In this document: positions 57,178-64,000 of the stretch, one piece after another
How the letters are laid out: every line of letters starts with the position of its first letter
How positions within the stretch are numbered: position 1 is the stretch's first letter
DNA from: Asaia siamensis
GTDB taxonomy: Bacteria > Pseudomonadota > Alphaproteobacteria > Acetobacterales > Acetobacteraceae
Reading direction: 5' to 3'
NCBI RefSeq assembly: GCF_014635085.1
Contig: NZ_BMCH01000004.1
Location: forward strand, 284,365 to 348,364
DNA length: 64,000 bases
Made by a program: the position numbers and the translations under genes
Notes under the pieces: model-generated
Database searches by the model: none
Seen by the model: the letters and a program-made list of their open reading frames with translations, nothing else
What the model was told of the DNA's origin: nothing

Positions 57178-57212
57178 AAAAAAAAGCGTGAGACCCGAAG
57201 ATCTCACGCCTT
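57178..57212 (-). terminator. Intrinsic terminator of clpB
   Basis: On the minus strand GCGTGAGA pairs with TCTCACGC (57209-57186) around a short loop and is followed by eight U. It lies about 50 bases after the clpB stop; a textbook terminator. Confidence 0.85.
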
Positions 57213-57261
57213 TCTGCTGATGCTGACACCCTAGGCAGGCATCACAGGGCAATAGCGGTTA

Positions 57262-59865
57262 TCAGTCGAACTCGGCCTGCTGGCCATTGGTGACCAGCCC
57301 CTTGTCATTGGCCGAAACATGCACAGTCTGGCCATCGAAGATCGAGCCATCAAGGATAAGCCCGGCCAGCGTGTTCTGCAGACTGCGCTGAATGACCCTC
57401 TTGAGCGGACGAGCCCCGTAGACCGGGTCGTAACCGGACTCTGCCAGCCAGTCATTTGCGGCCTGATCCAGATCGAGCGTGATCTTGCGCTCTTCAAGAA
57501 GGCCACGGAGCCTCTTGAGCTGGATGGCGACGATGCGGCTCATATCTGCGCGCTGCAGACGCGAGAAGAGAACGATCTCATCCAGTCGGTTCAGGAACTC
57601 CGGACGGAAGTGATTGCGCACCACGGCCATGACCTGCGCCTGGACCAGATCGGCGCTTTCACCATCCGGCTGATTGGCAAGAATATCCGAACCCAGATTT
57701 GACGTCAGAATGATGATCGTGTTGCGGAAATCCACCACACGACCCTGCCCATCGGTCAACCGCCCGTCATCAAGCACCTGAAGCAGGATGTTGAAGACAT
57801 CCTCATGTGCTTTCTCAACTTCGTCGAACAAGATGACCTGATAGGGTCTGCGACGCACGGCTTCAGTCAGCACACCCCCTTCCTCATAGCCGACATAGCC
57901 CGGGGGCGCGCCGACGAGACGGGACACGGCGTGTTTCTCCATGAATTCGCTCATATCGACGCGAAGCATGGCGCGATCATCGTCAAAGAGGAACTGGGCC
58001 AGCGCCTTCGCAAGCTCGGTCTTGCCTACACCGGTCGGCCCGAGAAACAGGAAGGACCCGATCGGACGGTTGGGATCCTGCAGCCCGGCGCGCGCGCGGC
58101 GCACAGCATTCGACACAGCCTTGAGAGCGGCTTCCTGACCCACCACACGCTCGCGCAGGGAGTCCTCCATTCGGACCAGCTTGGCGCGCTCGCCTTCGAG
58201 CATGCGATCGACCGGGACGCCCGTCCAGCGCGACACAACGGCGGCGATGCCCTGATCAGTCACGGCTTCGCTGAACAGACCGGCCTGATCGGCATCCTTC
58301 TGCTCGCGCTGCTGGGATTCCTCGATCTGACGCTCAAGACCAGGAATGGTCGCGTACATCAGTTCCGATGCCTTGCCGAGATCACCCTTGCGCTGGGCCA
58401 CATCGACTTCCGAACGCGCCTGGTCGAGCTGTTCCTTGAGCTTCTGGATTGCGTTGACGCGATCCTTCTCGGCATGCCAGGCCGCGCCCAGTGTATCGGA
58501 CTGCTCCTGCAGATCGGCCAGTTCGACCTCGAGCTTCACCAGACGCTCGCGGCTTGCACTGTCTTCTTCCTTGCGGATTGCCTCACGCTCGATCTTGAGC
58601 TGGATGATACGCCTGTCGAGTTCATCCAGTGCTTCAGGCTTGCTGTCGATCTGCATACGCAGACGACTTGCCGCCTCATCGACGAGATCGATTGCCTTGT
58701 CGGGCAGGAACCGGTCTGTGATGTAGCGATTGGACAGGGTTGCTGCCGCTACGAGCGCGCCATCGGTGATACGCACACCGTGATGCAGCTCGTATTTCTC
58801 CTTGATCCCACGCAGGATCGAGATCGTATCGGCAACCGAAGGTTCACCTACGAAGACCGGCTGGAAGCGACGGGCAAGAGCTGCGTCCTTCTCGATATAT
58901 TTGCGATATTCGTCCAGGGTTGTCGCACCGATGCAGTGCAGCACGCCACGGGCGAGTTCCGGCTTGATCAGGTTGGAGGCATCCATGGCGCCATCAGAGC
59001 GCCCCGCACCGACCAGCGTATGCATCTCGTCGATGAACAGGATGACCTGACCTTCAGCGCTCTCGATCTCCTTGAGAACGGCCTTCAGGCGCTCTTCGAA
59101 TTCACCCCGGTATTTTGCACCAGCAACGAGTGCGCCCATGTCAAGCGAGAGCAGCTTCTTGTTGCGCAGAGCTTCCGGCACGTCGCCATTGACGATGCGC
59201 AGGGCCAGCCCCTCGACGATAGCCGTTTTGCCGACGCCAGGCTCACCAATGAGCACGGGATTGTTCTTCGTGCGGCGAGCAAGGACCTGAATAGCGCGCC
59301 GAATTTCCTCATCACGCCCGATCACCGGATCGAGCTTCCCCGACTGCGCCACCGCCGTGACGTCACGGGCATATTTCTTGAGCGCGTCAAAACCGGCCTC
59401 TGCATTGGCGCTATCAACCACGCGGCCCTTGCGCAGCTGGGCGACGGCACGCTCCAGCGCCTTGGCATCGGCCTTGCCTTCTGCAAGTGCCTGGCCTGCT
59501 GCCGATTTCGTGCCAGCAAGAGCTACGAGAACCCTGTCTTGCGCGACAAAGCTGTCGCCTGCGCGCTGGGCGTCCTGCTCGGCAGTGTCAAGCGCGCGCA
59601 CGAGGTCCGGGGTAGCCTGAGGCTGGCCTGCGCCGCCGCCCTGAACTTTTGGCAGGCGGGCAAGCGCGGCGTCATTGGCTTTGCGAACGATCTCGGGGTC
59701 GCCGCCCGCAGCACGTATGAGACCCGAGGCAGCGCCTTCAGGGTCGTCAAGCAGGGCCTTAAGCAGATGCTCAGGCGTCAGCTGCTGATGATAGTCGCGA
59801 AGGGCGATCGTCGACGCAGCCTGAAGAAATCCGCGGCTACGTTCGGTAAATTTCTCAATATTCAT
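57262..59865 (-). CDS. clpB: ATP-dependent disaggregase ClpB
   Basis: This 867-residue HSP100 chaperone rescues aggregated proteins with DnaK. It has the N-terminal Clp repeat domain, AAA1 with [10 protein letters not shown] and [10 protein letters not shown], the coiled-coil M domain (about 405-525) and AAA2 with [10 protein letters not shown] and [10 protein letters not shown]. Length and the M domain separate it from ClpA and ClpC. Confidence 0.97.
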   Translation of the reverse strand: MNIEKFTERSRGFLQAASTIALRDYHQQLTPEHLLKALLDDPEGAASGLIRAAGGDPEIVRKANDAALARLPKVQGGGAGQPQATPDLVRALDTAEQDAQRAGDSFVAQDRVLVALAGTKSAAGQALAEGKADAKALERAVAQLRKGRVVDSANAEAGFDALKKYARDVTAVAQSGKLDPVIGRDEEIRRAIQVLARRTKNNPVLIGEPGVGKTAIVEGLALRIVNGDVPEALRNKKLLSLDMGALVAGAKYRGEFEERLKAVLKEIESAEGQVILFIDEMHTLVGAGRSDGAMDASNLIKPELARGVLHCIGATTLDEYRKYIEKDAALARRFQPVFVGEPSVADTISILRGIKEKYELHHGVRITDGALVAAATLSNRYITDRFLPDKAIDLVDEAASRLRMQIDSKPEALDELDRRIIQLKIEREAIRKEEDSASRERLVKLEVELADLQEQSDTLGAAWHAEKDRVNAIQKLKEQLDQARSEVDVAQRKGDLGKASELMYATIPGLERQIEESQQREQKDADQAGLFSEAVTDQGIAAVVSRWTGVPVDRMLEGERAKLVRMEDSLRERVVGQEAALKAVSNAVRRARAGLQDPNRPIGSFLFLGPTGVGKTELAKALAQFLFDDDRAMLRVDMSEFMEKHAVSRLVGAPPGYVGYEEGGVLTEAVRRRPYQVILFDEVEKAHEDVFNILLQVLDDGRLTDGQGRVVDFRNTIIILTSNLGSDILANQPDGESADLVQAQVMAVVRNHFRPEFLNRLDEIVLFSRLQRADMSRIVAIQLKRLRGLLEERKITLDLDQAANDWLAESGYDPVYGARPLKRVIQRSLQNTLAGLILDGSIFDGQTVHVSANDKGLVTNGQQAEFD

Positions 59866-60035
59866 AATTTCTCAATGCTCCCATGCCCCATGAAGGCGGC
59901 CAGTTGCGACGACGCGAACCCCATTATGGCAGTTCTCGTTCTGTCATGATTTGAACATGGGAGCATTATTTCAAATGCCAAGGGCGGGCATACGAAATAA
60001 TGAGCAGAAACCGACCTGGCTATTGGCAGGCGGTC

Positions 60036-60069
60036 ATGGCGTACCCCCTTCGGGAAGGGAATACGCCAT
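60036..60069. terminator. Long hairpin after the glycosyltransferase gene
   Basis: ATGGCGTA (60036) pairs with TACGCCAT (60069), with an inner CCCTT/AAGGG stem and small internal mismatches. It lies 14 bases behind the stop of the minus-strand glycosyltransferase and is a likely terminator, though U-poor. Confidence 0.55.
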
Positions 60070-60082
60070 GGCTTCTGGAATA

Positions 60083-61558
60083 TCAGGCCGAGGCCGCGTT
60101 GCGATTTTGTTCGAACTCCGCAAGCGAGAACGGTCGTCCGTAGATCTCGATCTGATCGGTTTGCAGATAGACCTGCGTTCCCGGCACCGTGACCCTCACA
60201 AAGCGCCCGAGAACACCAGCGTCATTGCGCCAGTCGAACGGGGTGCCATCGAGACCACCGAAGAGCGGCCCGTTCTGGCGATCGATGATCGTGTTCCAGA
60301 AGAAACGGTCATGAGAGACTTCGACCTTGAAGCTTCCCAACCGCTCCATCGCGCCATCAAGGCGGTTGAAGATCATGATCTCATGAATATGGCTGAGTTC
60401 GCCCAGATCGACCATCCACCAGGGATTATCCTGCAGCGCCGTATGGTGCTGCGGGTGACCTGTCAGGCGTCCCGAGACAGCGCGACAGGCGTCTTCGTCG
60501 CGTGAGCCGTCATGAAGCGTGGAACTCTGCGTCGCGCGCTTGCCGACCGAAAGCAGTGGCCATACCGAACCCGGGATGAGGGTTGTTTTCAAACCCTTAT
60601 CGATGAGCGACTTCCAGTAATTGCTCAGATAGAGATCGGTCACCGCATTTGTGTCGGCATGATAGGCCAGGCGCTCATCGGCATTCCGGTCACGCCAATG
60701 GGTCTGGGCGCTGAAATCCCCCTTGCATCCACGCTCTATCCTGCGCGCAAAATCCTCCTCGGAGCGAATGTTAAAGTGGGCGATATAGCCGACCTCGACC
60801 AGCCGCACACGTCGGTTATCGGCATTCAGAAACGCCCAGGCATTCTCGGGAAAATTATCATAATATCCCTCCATCGATTCACCGAGCATGTTGCAGGCAC
60901 GCAGAGGTGCGCCCAGAGCAAACAGATCGTGATGGATGCCCACAAGCGGGTTATCATAAGACAGCCGGTAGGAAACGGCCCCCGTCTTTGCGAGGATCTT
61001 TGTGAGAGGCGACGCACCGACTTCGCGCTTCGTGTAGTTGCGCAGGATACCATCTGCGGGCCGCTGGCTATGGCCAGAATGGCCGTAGCCGCACCAGTTC
61101 AGATAAATGGCATCGTGGTCCGCCCCGAAGCGGGCGCTGACACCGGCGATATCATCACTGCCGGGCAGACACACGAATTCGTCCAGATCGAGGAACATCA
61201 GCCATTTTGTCTCTTGGGCATAATGCCTGAGAAAATGGCGGTACATCTGCAGTTGCTCGCCCTGATAACGATAATGATGAAAAGTCACGAAAGGCGTCTC
61301 TCCCTGCAGGAAGGGAAGCACAGCCTCATAAAGCCCCGAGGGGTCATCATCGTTGCAATAGAGATAGACGTGATCAAAACCGATCGAGCGATGATAACTC
61401 AGCCACTCGACGACGCTATCGTTCTCCCAGCGCGCGCATGCGACCAGAACATGCTGATAACGCGCTGGCGGCCAGATTCCCTTGTTTCGGGCAACAGCGA
61501 GGGGGAGCTTGCCGAAACTTGAGAGGTCCTGAGCATTGGGAGTTCTTGATTGCGACAT
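60083..61558 (-). CDS. Glycosyltransferase (family 92/GT2-like) with C-terminal discoidin-like domain
   Basis: The N-terminal part (about 30-300) of this 491-residue protein is a GT-A type transferase of the Glyco_tranf_2_4 / DUF23 kind, with RWENDSVVEWLSYHRSIGFD and a metal-binding LDLDEF (Asp124, Asp126). Residues about 345-480 look like an F5/8 type C (discoidin) beta-sandwich that binds carbohydrates (ATQSSTLHDGS, NPWWMVDLGELSHIHEI, SHDRFFW). No signal peptide is seen, so it is cytosolic or membrane-associated and probably builds a surface polysaccharide. The fusion is uncommon. The gene stands at the edge of the decayed island. Confidence 0.82.
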   Translation of the reverse strand: MSQSRTPNAQDLSSFGKLPLAVARNKGIWPPARYQHVLVACARWENDSVVEWLSYHRSIGFDHVYLYCNDDDPSGLYEAVLPFLQGETPFVTFHHYRYQGEQLQMYRHFLRHYAQETKWLMFLDLDEFVCLPGSDDIAGVSARFGADHDAIYLNWCGYGHSGHSQRPADGILRNYTKREVGASPLTKILAKTGAVSYRLSYDNPLVGIHHDLFALGAPLRACNMLGESMEGYYDNFPENAWAFLNADNRRVRLVEVGYIAHFNIRSEEDFARRIERGCKGDFSAQTHWRDRNADERLAYHADTNAVTDLYLSNYWKSLIDKGLKTTLIPGSVWPLLSVGKRATQSSTLHDGSRDEDACRAVSGRLTGHPQHHTALQDNPWWMVDLGELSHIHEIMIFNRLDGAMERLGSFKVEVSHDRFFWNTIIDRQNGPLFGGLDGTPFDWRNDAGVLGRFVRVTVPGTQVYLQTDQIEIYGRPFSLAEFEQNRNAASA

Positions 61559-62005
61559 ATTTCTTCTTATCGTCCTGCTCGATAGTCTCTAATCGCCGTC
61601 ATCGCCCGATACTCTGGCGCCGACAGTTGCTGACAAGGCCCGTTAGTCCTTGATGCTGCCGGGGAATAGCATAGCTCGTTGCGATGAGCATGATTCAAAG
61701 TGTGATATCCGTTCACGCGCGATGGGTTCGGCACCGTCGATTGCGTCGATGGACTTCCTGGGCGGCACACCGCCTCGTGCGCCGTTGGGGGGCTACGCTG
61801 CCGGTTTCCTTTGCTGCAAGAATGGCCCGACGCAGCTGGCAATTGCAGCGGAACCCGTGCCCTGGTGGAGCACTGCTCAACCGGCCATCCGAGAGGCAAA
61901 GCCCCCGCATTTTGAAAACCCGTCATGCAGGTGAAAGACCAGGATTCCAACGGCGGGAAGTGCCTTTCTCGACGGCACGACTATGAGGGCGCATCCTTCG
62001 GCGCG
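61559..62005. other. Gene-free region at the start of the accessory island
   Basis: There are open frames on both strands here but none is recognisable, and none has good codon use or a ribosome-binding site. I take it as non-coding or decayed DNA. Confidence 0.4.
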
Positions 62006-62313
62006 TTACCCCTCGTTCATCTCACGAATGGTCAATAAAATCGTATGGAACTCTTCCTCCGTCATCTCAAACTCTGGCCCCTCTATCATCGCGATCAGTG
62101 TCAGCAATACGTGATCCAAATCACTTTGGTGGCACAAATCCGGATCCTGAAAATTTTGAATGCTTCATTTGATATTTTGAAAATATCAAACCCTGCGGAT
62201 ATTGACGCAGAAAGCCTATCACTTACCAGCACTCCAAATTCGCATTGCGCAGTTTTCGATTCAATCAGGATTTCAATACTCCATAGTGTCTCCCTGATGG
62301 TTACATTATTCAT
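62006..62313 (-). pseudogene. Frameshifted small gene (about 95 residues)
   Basis: A protein-like frame starts at an ATG at 62313 (MNNVTIRETLWSIEILIES) and is open to a stop at 62101. A second frame, closed upstream by a stop at 62165, reads HVLLTLIAMIEGPEFEMTEE and ends at 62006 with TIREMNEG. Joining them between 62103 and 62165, where A/T runs occur, gives one protein of about 95 residues. It is probably a broken small gene, similar in size to its neighbour at 62541. Family unknown. Confidence 0.5.
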
Positions 62314-62540
62314 TTTCTGCAATTTCGTTACCGGAACAATCCTGCCTGTCACATAACGCCCTACATTTCCTCTTTTTGAATGGCACTCAGCATCGAGGAA
62401 GCCCTCCTTCCTCCGTGTTGGAGAAGAGACACGGGTTCTGGGAGTGGAGAAGCTGGTAATGATTGTTGGATATGTTAGAGCACGATGCAATCAAATTAGG
62501 CATGGTCATCTCGTTAACGCTGTCATGAGGGCTTGCTCGA

Positions 62541-62828
62541 ATGGATGTTATCAAGTTGATGCCGGAGTATGAATGCTGGCCGCTATGGCATAGTGGGCCA
62601 AACAACTATGACAACATCGATCCTCGATTTCTCGGCCTATCCGATAAGCTTGTCGAGGAGATTGAAAACTGGGCTGCGGTATATGATGCCACTCTTGATC
62701 AGGATTACCCACCAAACTCTGCATTCAAGAGTAGCAGAGACGAGAGATTATTCGCCGATGATGGATTTTCATTAGCAGAAAAAATTTACCTAAAATTAAC
62801 ACGTAGATATCAAGTAATTTTCAAGTAA
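62541..62828 (+). CDS. Small hypothetical protein (possible orphan immunity-type protein)
   Basis: This 95-residue acidic protein opens with MPEYECWPLWHSG, followed by NIDPRFLGLSDKLVEEIENW and WAAVYDATLDQDYPPNSAF. This pattern (Pro-Glu-Tyr, Leu-Trp, a Leu-rich helix, Trp..Tyr-Asp-Ala-Thr-Leu) occurs in small proteins found near polymorphic toxins and in accessory islands. I do not know a proven function. The codon use is reasonable, but the ribosome-binding site is weak. It could be an orphan immunity protein without its toxin. Confidence 0.6.
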   Translation: MDVIKLMPEYECWPLWHSGPNNYDNIDPRFLGLSDKLVEEIENWAAVYDATLDQDYPPNSAFKSSRDERLFADDGFSLAEKIYLKLTRRYQVIFK

Positions 62829-63180
62829 TATGTCGATACAAATCGGCTCTGCAGAAATTTACCCAGAAAAGCCGTAGACTCTAGACCTATTGACCCAAGC
62901 TTGAAATGCTGAAGCGAGCCCATACATAAAGCTTGGCCCCACCAACGGCTCGTATCGAGTGATAGCTCGTTTCACTGTTTGAGCAGCCTATATCCCGTGA
63001 AACGGAAACGCATCATCAAGCGATGAAATAAATCTGCTACATGAACAACTGTGTCATACGCCTGGCATCGCCGCTTATCGCTTGAAGAGTAAACCCTTAT
63101 TTCCAGCTAGCCACGGCGACTAATCATCGCGCTGACGAGGTGCACTTTCTTCGACCGTTCATGCAGCTCAACCCCGTTTT
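62829..63180. other. Gene-free AT-rich stretch
   Basis: No supported gene is seen here; stops are frequent in all frames. It separates the small gene at 62541 from the gene fragment that ends at 63369. Confidence 0.4.
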
Positions 63181-63369
63181 TCGCGTCTGCGTGTTGACGA
63201 ACCACAGGGACCAGAAGGCGTTTCTGGAAACGCCACTTGCTTCCTTTTGTCAGAGTGGCGTTTCCAGTATCCCTCTATTGTCTTTGATGGTGACAGTTCC
63301 GGTCTGTATTCGAACATTAAGGTTGTCGCCAAGCTCAAGTCCAATGGCGAAGTTGTCTATAAAGCGTAA
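63181..63369 (+). pseudogene. 3' fragment of an unidentified gene
   Basis: A frame without a usable start reads protein-like sequence (RLRVDEPQGPEGVSGN, then LLSEWRFQYPSIVFDGD, and NIKVVAKLKSNGEVVYKA before the stop at 63367). The frame is closed upstream by a stop at 63133 and has no ATG or GTG. It is best seen as the remaining end of a deleted gene. An inverted repeat (63224-63267) lies inside it. I cannot name the family. Confidence 0.45.
63224..63267. repeat. 14-bp perfect inverted repeat
   Basis: CTGGAAACGCCACT (63224-63237) and AGTGGCGTTTCCAG (63254-63267) are exact reverse complements with a 16-base spacer. The left arm is itself preceded by GGCGTTT, so GGCGTTTC/GAAACGCC occurs three times within 50 bases. 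It may be a strong RNA hairpin, an element end or a recombination site. Confidence 0.7.
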
Positions 63370-63547
63370 CTGCCTTCAGGACATTTGATGCATCAAGACC
63401 CGAATAGCTGGGCACCAGGCAGGGCTCTTATATTTCTGATCATTTAACGTCGCGCCCTCGTCGCAGGAGTTCTCCATCTTTCGAAACTCTCAAGTGATCA
63501 TGCGTGAGGAATTCCTCAACATCATATACGTTACCGGTAAGGCAAAA

Positions 63548-63714
63548 TTATTCCTTTTTGAACATGGCGACACACCCTTCATCAAATATAAATATTCCGT
63601 ATGAGGACATGCTACCGAAATCATCTTCACTCAAGCAAGATATGTATCCGATTTGTCCTTTAGCTTATCATCGTACGGACATTTCGTTATTATGACTTCA
63701 CGACCCAGCATCAT
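63548..63714 (-). pseudogene. Frameshifted small gene
   Basis: ATG 63714 (or 63711) opens LGREVIITKCPYDDKLKDKS and runs to a stop at 63631. A neighbouring frame continues with SEDDFGSMSSYGIFIFDEG and VAMFKKE to a stop at 63548. One frameshift near 63635 would give a protein of about 60 residues. Its start overlaps the end of the upstream fragment, which suggests a former operon. Family unknown. Confidence 0.5.
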
Positions 63715-63880
63715 CTGTCCTGACATTTATGGTAATTTTATAATTTTGATATCGATTACCATTATCACGACCTTGAGGTGCGACACAATAAGTAATAAAA
63801 TTCGCGGGATATCTAGCATATGCTCTACTTCTCCGGGCAAAGGCCAGTAAATCATAGAAGCAACCAGAGATGGTTAAGAG
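63698..63880 (-). pseudogene. Gene fragment abutting the IS element
   Basis: A minus-strand frame reads CFYDLLAFARRSRAYARYPA and then YCVAPQGRDNGNRYQNYKIT, ending DDAGS at a stop at 63698. No start codon is found before the IS5-type end at about 63880, so the 5' part seems to have been removed by the insertion. Family unknown. Confidence 0.4.
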
Positions 63881-63893
63881 CCCTTTTGGAAAT

Positions 63894-64000
63894 TCACGGA
63901 TGAGCGTTTCGGCGTAGCATTAGGCTTCCCATGGCGATGTGGATCATGGCCTCTGCCACGTCGATACGCTGTTCGTAATCCCTCACCAGTCGGCGCCAGC
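63894..64000 (-). mobile_element. IS5-family transposase, C-terminal end (cut by window edge)
   Basis: The last 35 codons are present on the minus strand: WRRLVRDYEQRIDVAEAMIH followed by IAMGSLMLRRNAHP and a stop. This is the very typical C-terminus of IS5-family (IS427/IS1031-like) DDE transposases of acetic acid bacteria. The element's terminal inverted repeat should lie around 63875-63893 (GAGCCCTTTTGGAAA). The rest is outside the window. Confidence 0.85.

Noticed and set aside
57805..59949. A 714-codon open frame opposite clpB
   Set aside because: It is the antisense shadow of clpB, a clear gene; its translation has no recognisable domains. High GC makes such frames common.
61567..61950. 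A 127-codon minus-strand frame in the island
   Set aside because: No ribosome-binding site, no recognisable pattern, and an equally long frame on the other strand.
63140..63388. An 82-codon plus-strand frame starting at 63140
   Set aside because: Another frame over the same bases (ending at 63369) reads far more protein-like; this one is its shadow.

Overview
The window looks like chromosomal DNA of an alphaproteobacterium, most likely an acetic acid bacterium (Acetobacteraceae). It is GC-rich, the housekeeping proteins have an alphaproteobacterial character, catabolic genes for sugars and polyols are plentiful, and an IS5-type transposase end of a kind common in acetic acid bacteria lies at the right edge. 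I cannot resolve the genus. I see no rRNA, tRNA or CRISPR array.

Left third (1-30 kb): two facing catabolic stacks. The plus-strand stack (778-11737) encodes an FGGY kinase, a GlpD-like dehydrogenase, a triosephosphate-isomerase paralogue, a DeoR regulator, an RpiB-type isomerase, a ribose-type ABC importer and a fused dihydroxyacetone-kinase-type enzyme. A second DeoR regulator, cut by the left edge, is divergent from it. This gene set matches the erythritol pathway (EryA, EryB, EryH, EryR, EryI, importer) plus an erythrulose-type kinase. The minus-strand stack runs from 28344 to 16812: MFS permease, 2-keto-acid hydratase-like enzyme, 2-hydroxyacid dehydrogenase, OprB porin, LysR regulator, a DenD-EryC-like fusion protein, an aldolase-like barrel protein, a second fused DhaK-DhaL kinase and an SDR dehydrogenase. 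Together the stacks could take erythritol, erythrulose and related C4 acids to D-erythrose 4-phosphate. The EryC-like step missing from the first stack appears as the C-terminal half of the fusion protein. A LacI regulator (28673-29707) lies upstream of the MFS end. Unrelated genes sit between the stacks: an APC permease with a suspected 5' frameshift, uppP, an MCE-domain protein, an ATP-grasp protein and a DedA protein.

Middle (30-43.5 kb): a small protein with two YPDV-type repeats, then a tightly packed cell-wall and housekeeping operon (mltB-like, rlpA-like, dac, tmk, holB, metG, tatD, MBL hydrolase), then the conserved prkA-yeaH-spoVR stress module.

Right part (44-61.6 kb): mostly minus strand, with a CPA1 antiporter carrying a cNMP-binding-like domain, thiE-thiG-thiS-thiO directly downstream of glmS-glmU, a plus-strand phosphoglycolate phosphatase-like gene, a DUF3108 protein, gyrB, clpB, and a family-92-like glycosyltransferase with a C-terminal discoidin-like domain.

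Right edge (61.6-64 kb): AT-richer accessory DNA with one intact small gene, at least four broken small coding segments, a striking inverted repeat and a truncated IS5-family transposase. It reads as a decayed accessory island.
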